From assembly GCA_039024635.1 (NCBI GenBank), contig JBCCQA010000008.1, positions 1-64,000 of the forward strand: a DNA stretch of 64,000 bases, given 5' to 3'. A program made the translations under genes and the position numbers. The DNA is from Kuafuiihalomonas sp039024635. Its GTDB lineage: Bacteria; Myxococcota; Kuafuiibacteriia; Kuafuiibacteriales; Kuafuiibacteriaceae. Below the pieces are notes generated by a model. The model was not told where the DNA came from and made no database searches. It saw only the letters and a list, made by a program, of their open reading frames with translations. Below, in pieces: positions 24,359 to 32,943 of the stretch; position 1 is the first letter of the stretch, and the number at the start of each line of letters is the position of its first letter.

Positions 24359-24413
24359 GGGTGGCCGTTCACTGACCGGCATGGGTTCTCGGACCGGGGA
24401 ACCGGGGGGTGTT

Positions 24414-25538
24414 TCAGCGACGAGACTTGGTGATGTTGTTGGCCAGGTTGCGAACCCCGGCCGGGACGTTCTTGGACTTCGACAGTGCCTTGAGATCACG
24501 AGGACGGAGCAAGGGTACGAACTTCATGGCGTTGGAGAGCGGCGTCTTGGGATTGTTCACCAGGGCAACCTTCACCTGATAGTTCTTCACCCAGTTGTTC
24601 TTCTTGTCCCGGACGATGTGACCCACCACATCCTGATGGACGGCCTTGTTGTTGGCGGCGGCCACGATCTCCGGCTCCGTGATGGCGGGGCTCGTCACCG
24701 CGGCCAACGCAACCAAGCGATTGGTGTCCCGCATGAGGATGGTCCTGACCGTCTTGTTACCCCGGGTGGCGAAGGCCACTTTCTCGGCCGCCGACATGTT
24801 CCGGAGGCGCTGCTCGATGGTGAGATCGTCATCTTCTTCCTCGGTTCCTTCTTCGTCCTCCGTGATGAACTGACGCTCGGATTTCTCCTCGTCTGTCATG
24901 AAGCGCTCATCCAGGAGCTCGGGGGGAAGGGAGACTTTTTGGGCCGCAGCCAGGCGCTCTTCGCTGCCAAGCCGGATGAGCGCGTCTTCGAACTCCCTGA
25001 GGCCATCGACGATGACCCCGCTCCGAACCAGGAAGTCGATGGTGCGCTCGATGTCGGACCTCAGAGCGGCGGGGTTCTTGGTCAACGCGCGAGCGATCTC
25101 GGGTTCGGCGAGCAGGCGAGCTTGGTTCGAGACGATGTGGTCCGAGATCATGCGCTCGGAACAGGTCTCGGCCACGGCCACTACGGCGGAAGCGGGCAGC
25201 GCTGGGTTGAGGAGGAGCTTTTCGACGTAGGCCTCGTTGCCGGCGTGGAGCGCCGCCAAGTAGGCGAGGAGGGCGGGATGAATCTGCTCATCGCCCAGGA
25301 CTGCGTTGGCCAAGCGAGCGTCCAGCTCGGCAAGGCTCTTGTGCGCCGCCTCGGCGACCGAGGCCTCGCTGTCCCAAAGGAGGGCAAACTGCGAGATGAC
25401 CAGGTCTCGAGGCGGGGAGGGCGCCAGGCCCTTGGCGGTCATCATCCGCAGGGGCGTGGGCCCCTTTTGAATGACCTTGCGGACGTTGGGTGGAAGCTCT
25501 TCGGCCGAGATGGGGCAGGAGTCGAGTTCAGCGGTCAT
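24414..25538 (-). CDS. Alpha-helical repeat protein of unknown function
   Basis: A 374-aa protein with Ala/Leu-rich helical repeats like a HEAT or leucine-rich-variant array: repeated N-P-A/N-P-K turns such as LLLNPALPASAVVAVAE, LTKNPAALRSDIER and KVALVNNPKTPLSNAMKFV. An acidic insert (EDEEGTEEEDDD) is at about 225-236. The C-terminal block (RGNKTVRTILMRDTNRLVAL, then the NNPKTPL segment) is, to my recollection, conserved in many deltaproteobacterial genomes, but no function is established. Its ATG overlaps the coaX stop (ATGA), so the two are probably coupled. The convergent gap to the FrzS-like gene holds no convincing terminator. Confidence 0.72.
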   Translation of the reverse strand: MTAELDSCPISAEELPPNVRKVIQKGPTPLRMMTAKGLAPSPPRDLVISQFALLWDSEASVAEAAHKSLAELDARLANAVLGDEQIHPALLAYLAALHAGNEAYVEKLLLNPALPASAVVAVAETCSERMISDHIVSNQARLLAEPEIARALTKNPAALRSDIERTIDFLVRSGVIVDGLREFEDALIRLGSEERLAAAQKVSLPPELLDERFMTDEEKSERQFITEDEEGTEEEDDDLTIEQRLRNMSAAEKVAFATRGNKTVRTILMRDTNRLVALAAVTSPAITEPEIVAAANNKAVHQDVVGHIVRDKKNNWVKNYQVKVALVNNPKTPLSNAMKFVPLLRPRDLKALSKSKNVPAGVRNLANNITKSRR

Positions 25539-26311
25539 CGATTCGCCTTTGCGTTCATGGAGTGGATGAGACGGAGGCCCTCGAGGGTCAGGTCTTCGGC
25601 CACGATTTCGATGCTATCTGACTCGGCCGCGATCGGCCCAGCGAGACCCCCGGTCGCCAGAACCCGAGCCGCCGGGTCCAGTTCGGCCCGAAGTCGACTG
25701 ACCAATCCGTCGACGAGGGCCACATAGCCGAAGAAGGCCCCGGACTGGATGGACTCGACCGTCGTTCGACCGATCGCCCGCTCGGGGCGCCGGATGTCCA
25801 CCCTGGGAAGCCGGGCCGCGGCCTGGACCAGGGCGGACACCGCAAGATCTACCCCCGGAGCGATCGTCCCCCCTCGGTAGCCGCCCCGGGCGTCGACGCA
25901 GTCAAAGGTGGTGGCCGTCCCGAAATCGACCACGATGCAGGCGCCATGGACCCGGGCCCGTGCGCCCACGGCGTTCACGATACGGTCGGCTCCCACGTCC
26001 GACGGTGGGTTGTAGTGTACGGAAATTCCGGTCTTCAGGCCGGGCCCGACCTCCAGGGCCCGCACCGAGAAGACCCGCTCAGCCATGAGATGCATCACAG
26101 GCGTGAGGGCAGGGACGACGGAAGCCAGGATCACGTCAGCGACCTGGCTCAGCTCGAACCCGGCGTCGGAAAGGAGCCGTCGGACCAGGAGCGCGTACTC
26201 GTCGGTCGTACGGGCCGAGACCGTCTGGAGGCGCCAAGAGCCCAGGCTGGTTTCTCCCGAGAAGAGGCCGAGGGTCACGTTGGTGTTCCCGACGTCGATG
26301 GCGAGGAGCAT
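25535..26311 (-). CDS. coaX: Type III pantothenate kinase
   Basis: A 258-aa protein from the ATG at 26311; the frame to 26341 starts with a GTG and adds nothing. It phosphorylates pantothenate in the first step of coenzyme A synthesis. The P-loop-like motif is MLLAIDVGNTNVTLGLF at the N-terminus. Further family blocks are GADRIVNAVGA, CIVVDFGTATTFDCVD and GGTIAPGVDLAVSAL. CoaX enzymes need a monovalent cation and resist acyl-CoA feedback. It is divergent from nuoA with 92 bp between starts. Confidence 0.93.
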   Translation of the reverse strand: MLLAIDVGNTNVTLGLFSGETSLGSWRLQTVSARTTDEYALLVRRLLSDAGFELSQVADVILASVVPALTPVMHLMAERVFSVRALEVGPGLKTGISVHYNPPSDVGADRIVNAVGARARVHGACIVVDFGTATTFDCVDARGGYRGGTIAPGVDLAVSALVQAAARLPRVDIRRPERAIGRTTVESIQSGAFFGYVALVDGLVSRLRAELDPAARVLATGGLAGPIAAESDSIEIVAEDLTLEGLRLIHSMNAKANR

Positions 26312-26403
26312 GGGGACGGGGAGTGTGGACGGAGGGCCCACTCAGGCCAAGCCCTCCGATCCTCGCGGTTGCAAGGCCAGGGGCATGGGTTTAGGGCAGC
26401 TAC

Positions 26404-26757
26404 ATGGGCTCCTACTGGTCCGTTCTCGTCATGATGGCGGTGGCCATGGCCATCGCAGGGACCTTCTTCTTTCTCACCTCGACCTTGGGCCCCCGGGCCC
26501 GAAACTGGCGCAAAGACGAGCCCTACGAGTGCGGCAACATTCCCAGCCGCCCCTTCCAACAGCGCGTGTCGGTCCGCTTCTACATCGTCGCCCTTCTTTT
26601 CATCCTATTCGACATGGAAGCGGTCTTCCTCTTTCCCTGGGCCGTCACCTACCAGGAGCTCGGCGCCCTTGGCTTCGTCAGCATGCTCAGCTTCGTCAGC
26701 GTCCTGCTCATCGGATTGGTGTACGTGTGGAAGAAGGGCGCCCTCGACTGGGAGTGA
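26404..26757 (+). CDS. nuoA: NADH-quinone oxidoreductase subunit A
   Basis: A 117-aa membrane subunit of complex I with three transmembrane helices. The conserved loop YECGNIPSRPFQQRVSVRFY lies between helix 1 and helix 2, and LLFILFDMEAVFLFPWA is in helix 2. These residues include the acidic ones of the quinone/proton path. It heads a short nuoABC run. Complex I couples NADH oxidation to quinone reduction and proton export. The other subunit genes are not in the window. Confidence 0.95.
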   Translation: MGSYWSVLVMMAVAMAIAGTFFFLTSTLGPRARNWRKDEPYECGNIPSRPFQQRVSVRFYIVALLFILFDMEAVFLFPWAVTYQELGALGFVSMLSFVSVLLIGLVYVWKKGALDWE

Positions 26758-26838
26758 AGCCCAGGTCCCCGGAAAATCCTGAGGCAGACCCCTTCCATCC
26801 TCGACGCGAAGCATTTCGCGCATGTACAACGGTGACGA

Positions 26839-27390
26839 ATGACGACTGAGAGTCTGCTGGGCGAGGAGGCCGCCACCACCACGGTCGAAGCTGCGGAGGG
26901 TTTTTTTCGCCGTCTGCTCAACAAGAACGAGACCGTTCAGGAGGTGGTCAACTGGGGCCGGCGCTGGTCCTTCTTTCAGTATCCCTTCGTGACCGCCTGT
27001 TGCGGCATGGAGTACATGGCCACGGCCGGACCCCGTTACGACTATGCCCGCTTCGGCGCCGAGCTGCCCCGCTTCTCCCCCCGCCAGGCTGACCTGTTGA
27101 TGGTGGTCGGGACCGTTACTCACAAGCAGGCGCCGATTCTGCGGAACATCTACGAGCAGATGGCCGATCCCAAGTGGGTCATAAGCTTCGGGGTGTGTGC
27201 CTCCAGCGGCGGCTTTTACCGCAACTACGCCACCGTTCAGGGCATCGACACGATCATTCCCGTCGACGTGTACATCCCGGGTTGCCCCCCTCGGCCCGAG
27301 GCCGTGCTCGACGGGATCATGATGCTCCAGGACAAGATCAAGACCGAGCGCCGTCCCTTGCTGCCCGTGATCCCGTCGGAGGCGAAGTGA
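26839..27390 (+). CDS. nuoB: NADH-quinone oxidoreductase subunit B
   Basis: A 183-aa peripheral subunit that holds iron-sulfur cluster N2, the last cluster before quinone. The cluster Cys ligands are visible: adjacent Cys in VTACCGMEYMA (about 54-55), Cys in SFGVCASSGGFY (about 118) and Cys in YIPGCPPRPEA (about 149). The N-terminal 20 residues (TTESLLGEEAATTTVEAAEG) are extra. An 81-bp gap separates it from nuoA. Its stop overlaps the nuoC GTG (GTGA). Confidence 0.95.
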   Translation: MTTESLLGEEAATTTVEAAEGFFRRLLNKNETVQEVVNWGRRWSFFQYPFVTACCGMEYMATAGPRYDYARFGAELPRFSPRQADLLMVVGTVTHKQAPILRNIYEQMADPKWVISFGVCASSGGFYRNYATVQGIDTIIPVDVYIPGCPPRPEAVLDGIMMLQDKIKTERRPLLPVIPSEAK

Positions 27391-27884
27391 GTCAGGCCGC
27401 TCTCGACCGGCTGAAGCAGAGTTTCGGAGCTGCGGTCGTCGAAAGCCACAATCAGCACGGAGACGAGACCGCCACCGTTCAGGCCGAAGAGCTCGTGGAG
27501 CTGATGAGCTTCCTTCGAGACGACGAACTGACCCGTTTCGAAATGCTGAGCGACCTGACCGGAGTCGACTACCTCGGAAAGCGGGAGCCTCGCTTCGAAG
27601 TGGTGTACCACCTCTACTCCTTGTCCCTGAATCACCGGCTCCGCGTGAAAGTTCAGGTTGAAGAGGAGGCGCCTGCCCTTCCTTCCGTCATGCAGGTCTG
27701 GCGATCGGCGTATTGGATGGAACGCGAGGCCTACGACCTGTATGGGATCAAGTTCGAAGGGCACCCGGATTTGCGACGCGTCCTGCTCTATGAGCAGTTC
27801 GAGGGGCATCCGCTGCGCAAGGACTACGACATGGAGAAGCGTCAGCCACTGATCCCGCCCCGCGAGGGCAAGCAGCACCTTTAG
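27387..27884 (+). CDS. nuoC: NADH-quinone oxidoreductase subunit C
   Basis: A 165-aa protein starting at the GTG at 27387, which overlaps the nuoB stop; the longer frame to 27174 lies inside nuoB. Family blocks are FEMLSDLTGVDYLGKREPRF, then VVYHLYSL, WMEREAYDLYGIKFEGHPDL and FEGHPLRKDY. It is a stand-alone NuoC, not the NuoCD fusion. nuoD would normally follow, but lepA lies 21 bp downstream. Confidence 0.93.
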   Translation: MSQAALDRLKQSFGAAVVESHNQHGDETATVQAEELVELMSFLRDDELTRFEMLSDLTGVDYLGKREPRFEVVYHLYSLSLNHRLRVKVQVEEEAPALPSVMQVWRSAYWMEREAYDLYGIKFEGHPDLRRVLLYEQFEGHPLRKDYDMEKRQPLIPPREGKQHL

Positions 27885-27905
27885 AGTAGCCCGTCCACCC
27901 CCACC

Positions 27906-29729
27906 ATGAGCCGCGGCAAAGAGGTCCCCCAAGAGCGGATCCGAAACTTCTCCATCATCGCCCACATCGACCACGGCAAGTCGACGCTGGCCGATCGCAT
28001 CTTGGAGAAGACCGGTGCCCTGTCCCAGCGCGAGTCCTCCGAACAGTGGCTGGACAAGATGGACCTGGAGCGAGAGCGCGGCATCACGATCAAGGCCCAG
28101 GCGGTACGACTTCTCTACCGTGCTCGAGACGGACTCACTTACCAGCTTAACCTCATCGACACGCCCGGACACGTCGACTTCGCTTACGAGGTCTCTCGCT
28201 CTCTCGCCGCGTGCGAGGGGGCCTTGCTGGTGGTCGACGCCGCCCAGGGCGTCGAAGCCCAGACCTTGGCAAACGTCTACCTGGCGGTGGACCAAGACCT
28301 GGAGATCGTTCCCGTCATCAACAAGGTAGACCTCCCTGCGGCTCGACCGGACGAGATCAGGGAAGAGATCGAAGAGGTGGTGGGTCTCGACGGCGACGCG
28401 GCCATCCTCAGCTCCGCGAAAACGGGCCTCGGTATCGAAGACGTCCTGGAGGCCGTCGTCCACATGATGCCCGCGCCGGAGGGCGACCGTGAGGCCCCGC
28501 TTCAGGCGCTCCTCATCGACTCCTGGTTCGACCCCTATCGGGGCGTCATCTGCTTGGTGCGAATCAAAGAAGGGCGCCTCCGAAAGGGTCAGAAGATCGT
28601 GTTCGCACAGGACGTGGAGAAGTCGTTCGAAGTGGCGGAGGTCGGGGTCTTTGGACCCCATCCCACGCCTCTGCCCGGTCTGTCGGCGGGGGAAGTCGGC
28701 TTCTTCTCAGCCGCCATCAAGGAAGTCCGGGACGCCAAAGTGGGCGACACCGTCTTGGATAAGGACAAAGCCGCGGTAGGTCGGGTCCCCGGCTTTCGTG
28801 ACGTCAAGCCGATGGTCTTCGCCGGCTTTTTCCCCATCCAGAGCTCGGGCTACGACGCACTCCGAGATGCTCTCGAGAAACTGCGCCTGAATGATGCCGC
28901 GTTCTCCTTCGAACCCGAGTCTTCCCAGGCCCTGGGCCTGGGTTTTCGATGCGGTTTCTTGGGGTTGCTTCACATGAACATCGTGCAAGAGCGGCTCGAG
29001 CGTGAGTTCAACGCCGAGCTCATCACCACCGCTCCGACGACCATCTACCGTGTCCACACCAAGGACGGTGAGAGTCGGAGCGTCGACAATCCTTCCGACC
29101 TTCCACCCCCCGAGCAAATCGAGTCGCTGGAAGAGCCGATGGTGAGCATGAAGCTGCACACTCCGAGCGAGTACGTAGGCCCGCTCTTGAAGCTCTGTGA
29201 GGACCGACGGGGTATTCAGACCGGGATGGAGTACGTCGGTACGAAGCGGGTGGTTGTCTCCTACGACGTGCCCTTCGCCGAGGTCGTCTACGACTTCTTC
29301 GACAAGATGAAGACGGTCACCCGGGGCTACGCCTCGATGGACTACGAGGTCTCGAGCTATCAGGCCTCCAAGCTCGTGAAGCTCGACATGCTCCTCAACG
29401 GCGAGAAGGTCGATGCCCTTTCCATCATCGTCCACCGGGATAAGGCCTATGAGCGAGGAAAGGCCCTCGCGGGTCGACTTCGGAAAATCATTCCCCGCCA
29501 GCAGTTTGACGTGGCCATACAGGCCGCGATCGGAACCAAGATCATCGCGCGAGAGACCGTCAAAGCGTATCGAAAGGACGTAACCGCGAAGTGCTACGGC
29601 GGCGACATCAGCCGAAAGCGCAAGCTCCTCGAGAAGCAGAAAGAGGGTAAGAAGCGAATGAAGCAGGTGGGTGCGGTCGAGGTGCCGCAAGAGGCCTTCC
29701 TGACCGTCCTCCGAGTGGACGACGAGTGA
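27906..29729 (+). CDS. lepA: Elongation factor 4 (LepA), ribosomal back-translocase GTPase
   Basis: A 607-aa translational GTPase, full length. GTP motifs: AHIDHGKSTLADRIL (G1), DTPGHVDFAYEVSRSL (G3) and NKVDLP (G4). The LepA-specific C-terminal domain is present (SYQASKLVKLDMLLNGEKVD, then ISRKRKLLEKQKEGKKRMKQ). EF4 acts on the ribosome in elongation or assembly under stress. lepA followed by lepB is a common order; here the lepA stop and lepB start overlap (GTGA). Confidence 0.97.
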   Translation: MSRGKEVPQERIRNFSIIAHIDHGKSTLADRILEKTGALSQRESSEQWLDKMDLERERGITIKAQAVRLLYRARDGLTYQLNLIDTPGHVDFAYEVSRSLAACEGALLVVDAAQGVEAQTLANVYLAVDQDLEIVPVINKVDLPAARPDEIREEIEEVVGLDGDAAILSSAKTGLGIEDVLEAVVHMMPAPEGDREAPLQALLIDSWFDPYRGVICLVRIKEGRLRKGQKIVFAQDVEKSFEVAEVGVFGPHPTPLPGLSAGEVGFFSAAIKEVRDAKVGDTVLDKDKAAVGRVPGFRDVKPMVFAGFFPIQSSGYDALRDALEKLRLNDAAFSFEPESSQALGLGFRCGFLGLLHMNIVQERLEREFNAELITTAPTTIYRVHTKDGESRSVDNPSDLPPPEQIESLEEPMVSMKLHTPSEYVGPLLKLCEDRRGIQTGMEYVGTKRVVVSYDVPFAEVVYDFFDKMKTVTRGYASMDYEVSSYQASKLVKLDMLLNGEKVDALSIIVHRDKAYERGKALAGRLRKIIPRQQFDVAIQAAIGTKIIARETVKAYRKDVTAKCYGGDISRKRKLLEKQKEGKKRMKQVGAVEVPQEAFLTVLRVDDE

Positions 29730-30688
29730 ACAGCGACGCCAAGGAGATCCGCAAGCGGGCCAAGGAGCTGGAGCGCTTCTTGCGAAAGGCTTTGGCCAAA
29801 CAGCGCGACAAGCTGAAGGAGGCCGACGCTCAGAGCTTGGAGAAGGGACTGCAGGACCTCCAGGAGACCAAGGACCCCGAACGGCTGAAGTCCATTCTGG
29901 ACTCTTTGGAGCAGCGGGCCGAGAAGACTCTTGGCTTCGCCAAGAAGACTCCGCTGCGCGAGTACACCGAGTCCCTCGTGGTCGCTGGCCTCATCGCCTT
30001 GGCCCTGCGAGCCTTCGTGGTCGAGCCCTTCAAGATCCCGAGTGGGTCGATGTTTCCGACCCTCAAAGTCGGAGACCATCTCTTTGTCAGCAAGTTCCTC
30101 TACGGGCTTCGCGTACCCGACATTCCGGGCTCCGAGTACAATCTTTGGTTCCTCCGCTGGAGCCAGCCTTCCCGCGGGGACGTGATCGTCTTCCGCAACC
30201 CCACCAACCTGGCCGAGGATTACATCAAGCGGGTGGTGGCGGTGGAGGGAGACGAGGTGGAGGTCGATGGCAGCGAGGTCTTCGTCAACGGCCGTCCGCT
30301 CCCCCGGGACAGCATCCCCGAGCTCGCCCTCGACCAGGAGGGCGACGAATCCAGCCGGGGGCTCGCTTTCGAGGCCTTCATGGAGGGCCCGTTCGAGTCG
30401 GAGAACCGCTACGAAGTCATCTACGAGAAAGGAAAACGGGTTGGTGGCTTCGAGGGGCTCGAGCTGAACGGATTCGACTGCGCCCTGGCGGGCTCGGGTC
30501 GCCGCCGCTGCCGGGTCAAGCCGGATCACGTGATGGTCATGGGGGACCACAGAACCAACAGCCGCGATAGCCGGGTGTGGGGCGGCGTCCCGATTGAAAA
30601 CATCAAAGGGAAAGCGCTATTCATCTGGTGGTCCTATGGTTCGCGTCAGGGCATCCGGTGGGCGCGCTTCGGGAAAGGCGTGCCCTGA
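29726..30688 (+). CDS. lepB: Signal peptidase I with N-terminal coiled coil
   Basis: A 320-aa protein from the GTG at 29726 (overlaps the lepA stop). The catalytic Ser is in KIPSGSMFPTL (Ser about 109) and the Lys in YIKRVVAVEGDEVEV (about 168). MGDHRTNSRDSR is the family box near the C-terminus. One transmembrane helix (LVVAGLIALALRAFVVEPF) precedes the active site. The first 75 residues are a charged coiled-coil-like cytoplasmic extension (RKRAKELERFLRKALAKQRD) not found in E. coli LepB. It removes signal peptides from exported proteins, of which this window has many. Confidence 0.94.
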   Translation: MNSDAKEIRKRAKELERFLRKALAKQRDKLKEADAQSLEKGLQDLQETKDPERLKSILDSLEQRAEKTLGFAKKTPLREYTESLVVAGLIALALRAFVVEPFKIPSGSMFPTLKVGDHLFVSKFLYGLRVPDIPGSEYNLWFLRWSQPSRGDVIVFRNPTNLAEDYIKRVVAVEGDEVEVDGSEVFVNGRPLPRDSIPELALDQEGDESSRGLAFEAFMEGPFESENRYEVIYEKGKRVGGFEGLELNGFDCALAGSGRRRCRVKPDHVMVMGDHRTNSRDSRVWGGVPIENIKGKALFIWWSYGSRQGIRWARFGKGVP

Positions 30689-30777
30689 GAGGGGTCAGGA
30701 GAACGGCTTGGCCCCGGTGCGTGGCCCGACCGCGAAATCCGTGTTTCAGCCACCCTTCGAAGCCCGGGACTTTCCTT

Positions 30778-30807
30778 TTGACACCCCCCCGAGAGCGGGC
30801 CTAGACG
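30778..30807 (+). promoter_or_regulatory. Putative housekeeping promoter
   Basis: Perfect TTGACA (30778-30783), 18 bp, then TAGACG (30802-30807), 33 bp before the next ATG. The 152-bp gap after lepB has no other feature I can see, so the following genes probably form a new transcription unit. Confidence 0.48.
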
Positions 30808-30840
30808 GTCCCACAGGCGACCGAGGAGCGCACACACACG

Positions 30841-31380
30841 ATGCCTGATCGAAAAGAAGTCCGTCTCGCCGGTGCCGGAACCCACGGCATGATCGAGGCT
30901 GGCCTGGTCCTCCAGGTGGCGGCGGCCATCTACGACGACCTCAATGCGCACCACGTGCAGTCCTATGGCCCTGAGGCTCGAGGCAACGCGTCGCGCTCCG
31001 AGGTCATCATTTCGGACGGCGATATCGATTACCCCAAAGCGACCCAGGTTGACGCCCTGGTCGCGACGACACAAGAGGCCCTGGAGCAGTACAGCGCCGA
31101 CCTGAGAGACGATGCCGTCGTCTTGGTCGAGACCGACGTCAGCGTCCCCGAGATGCCTGGCCGTCGCGTCCTCGCGGTCCCCTTTGCTCGAGCGGCCGAA
31201 GAGACCTTGGGCAAGCCCCAGCTTCTCTATGTCGTCGTTTTGGGCGCCCTCATCGAGCTCACCCAGATCGTCTCCAAGCCGGCCTTGGAGGCCGCGATGC
31301 GGGATCACGTCCCGCGGGGCGGGGAAGAGCTCTACATGCAGGCCTTGGAAGAAGGCTACCGACTCGGGCGAGAGGCTTGA
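30841..31380 (+). CDS. 2-oxoacid:acceptor oxidoreductase gamma subunit-like protein
   Basis: A 179-aa protein matching the gamma/C subunit of 2-oxoglutarate or pyruvate ferredoxin oxidoreductases: RLAGAGTHGMIEAGLVLQ at the N-terminus, then HVQSYGPEARGNASRSEVII and DIDYPKATQVDALVATTQEA. These enzymes oxidise 2-oxoacids to acyl-CoA with reduction of ferredoxin, using alpha and beta subunits that bind thiamine diphosphate. No alpha, beta or ferredoxin subunit gene is adjacent. A GAGGAG lies 13 nt before the ATG, rather far. It is followed by ndk. Confidence 0.83.
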   Translation: MPDRKEVRLAGAGTHGMIEAGLVLQVAAAIYDDLNAHHVQSYGPEARGNASRSEVIISDGDIDYPKATQVDALVATTQEALEQYSADLRDDAVVLVETDVSVPEMPGRRVLAVPFARAAEETLGKPQLLYVVVLGALIELTQIVSKPALEAAMRDHVPRGGEELYMQALEEGYRLGREA

Positions 31381-31386
31381 GCCTCT
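31371..31386 (+). repeat. Perfect 7-bp inverted repeat at the oxidoreductase gene stop
   Basis: AGAGGCT, a 2-nt gap, then AGCCTCT, spanning the stop codon. A hairpin of 6 bp with a 4-nt loop could form. There is no T-run, and the ndk ribosome site follows at once, so it is more likely an RNA processing or attenuation element than a full terminator. Confidence 0.35.
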
Positions 31387-31408
31387 ACGCCACCAGGAGA
31401 CTCACATC

Positions 31409-31825
31409 ATGGCGATTGAAAGAACCTTCAGCATCATCAAGCCCGACGCGGTCGAGAAGAACGTCATCGGAGGCTGCTTCAGCCTCCTGGAGAAAGCCGG
31501 CCTCAAGATCATCGGAACCCGGATGATCCACATGAGCGAGGACCAGGCCAAGAGGTTCTACGAAGTCCACGCCGAGCGCCCTTTCTACGGCGAGCTGGTG
31601 AAGTTCATGACCAGTGGCCCCTGCGTCGTATCGGTCCTGGAGGGCGAAAGCGCCATTTCCAAGAACCGCGAGACCATGGGCGCGACCGACCCCGGCAAGG
31701 CCACTGAGGGTACCATTCGCAAGGCGTTCGGGACCAACATCGAGCGCAACGCCGTCCACGGTTCCGATGCGCCCGAGACCGCCCAGACCGAGATCGCCTT
31801 CTTCTTTCCCGAACTCTCCGGCTGA
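31409..31825 (+). CDS. ndk: Nucleoside diphosphate kinase
   Basis: A 138-aa enzyme that transfers the gamma-phosphate of ATP to nucleoside diphosphates through a phospho-His. The start MAIERTFSIIKPDAV at 31409 has AGGAGA upstream; the longer frame is a shadow of the previous gene. The catalytic His is in NAVHGSDAPETAQTEIAFFF (about 115-118). The substrate-binding KPDAV, RPFYGELV and GATDPGKATEGTIR blocks are present. It is 7 bp upstream of rlmN. Confidence 0.96.
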   Translation: MAIERTFSIIKPDAVEKNVIGGCFSLLEKAGLKIIGTRMIHMSEDQAKRFYEVHAERPFYGELVKFMTSGPCVVSVLEGESAISKNRETMGATDPGKATEGTIRKAFGTNIERNAVHGSDAPETAQTEIAFFFPELSG

Positions 31826-31832
31826 GTGCTCC

Positions 31833-32912
31833 GTGGCGAGCGTCGACCTCAAGGCGGTCTCAGAGCCGCAGTTGGAGGCGCTCCTCGAAGCCTGGGGCGA
31901 GCCAGCCTATCGGGCCCGACAGATTCTGGCTTGGGTCCACAAGCGGGGCGTCCGCTCGGTGGACGAAATGACGAACTTGTCTAAGACCTTGCGTTCTCGC
32001 CTTTCGGCCGAGGCCCAGCTTTCGACGCTGCGGATCGAAAAGTGCGAGTTCGCCCAGGACGGAACTCGGAAGTACGCCTTCAAGACCGGCCGGGGCGACG
32101 TCATCGAGTCGGTGTTCATCCCCGATGCTTCCGCGCCGGGTCGAAACAGCCTCTGCGTCTCTTCCCAAGTCGGCTGCGCCATCGACTGCCAGTTCTGTCT
32201 CACGGCATCGCTGGGGCTGATTCGAAACCTGTCCGCGGGTGAAATCGTTGAGCAGGTGATTCGAGTAGATGAAGACCTGGCGGCTGCCGGTCGTCCCGAG
32301 CGGGTGAACAACATCGTCATGATGGGGATGGGGGAGCCTCTGGCGAACTACGGCGCTCTGATTCCGGCGCTACGACTGATCAATTCAGAAGCCCTCGGAC
32401 CCGGCATCTCCACTCGGCGCATCACGGTGTCCACCTCCGGTCTCGCGCCCAAGATCCCTAGGCTCGGTCAGGATGTTCCGGTACAGCTCGCGATATCCTT
32501 GAACGCGACCACGGACGACGTCCGTGACCGCATCATGCCCATCAACAAGACCTACCCGATTGAGGTCCTCCTCGAGGCCTGTCGGGCTTTTCCGCTGCCT
32601 TCTCGGCGACGGATCACCTTCGAGTACGTGCTTCTCGATGGCATCAACGATAGCGACGCGGATGCCAGGCGATTGCCCAAGCTCTTGAAGGGATTGCGCT
32701 GCAAAGTGAACCTCATCCCCTTCAACGAGCACCCCTACGTTCCGTTTGCTCGACCCCCGATCTCCCGAGTGCAGCGCTTTCAACGAAAGCTGATGTCGGC
32801 AGGTCTCAGTGCCTTTGTTCGAACGCCGCGAGGCGAGGACATCAGTGCCGCCTGTGGACAGCTGGGCGTGGAAGTCGACGCGCCCAAGCGCGTGCTTCGC
32901 GTCGTCGGTTGA
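31833..32912 (+). CDS. rlmN: Dual-specificity RNA methyltransferase RlmN
   Basis: A 359-aa radical-SAM enzyme that methylates C2 of A2503 in 23S rRNA and A37 in some tRNAs. The GTG at 31833 gives the full N-terminal accessory domain (QILAWVHKRGVRSVDEMTNL). The 4Fe-4S motif is CAIDCQFC (about 117-124), followed by VMMGMGEPLANYGALI. The methyl-carrying Cys is in EDISAACGQLGVE near the C-terminus. A second family member is encoded at 60980-62005. Confidence 0.95.
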   Translation: MASVDLKAVSEPQLEALLEAWGEPAYRARQILAWVHKRGVRSVDEMTNLSKTLRSRLSAEAQLSTLRIEKCEFAQDGTRKYAFKTGRGDVIESVFIPDASAPGRNSLCVSSQVGCAIDCQFCLTASLGLIRNLSAGEIVEQVIRVDEDLAAAGRPERVNNIVMMGMGEPLANYGALIPALRLINSEALGPGISTRRITVSTSGLAPKIPRLGQDVPVQLAISLNATTDDVRDRIMPINKTYPIEVLLEACRAFPLPSRRRITFEYVLLDGINDSDADARRLPKLLKGLRCKVNLIPFNEHPYVPFARPPISRVQRFQRKLMSAGLSAFVRTPRGEDISAACGQLGVEVDAPKRVLRVVG

Positions 32913-32943
32913 CCTTTCATCGGGCCCGGGGCACCCGCCCCCC

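Noticed and set aside
24359..24413. Terminator between the FrzS-like and repeat-protein genes
   Set aside because: Only a 5-bp imperfect stem (GGTTC/GAACC) is present, with no T-run.
27237..28661. A 474-codon bottom-strand frame
   Set aside because: It is antisense to nuoB/nuoC/lepA, which are certain genes.
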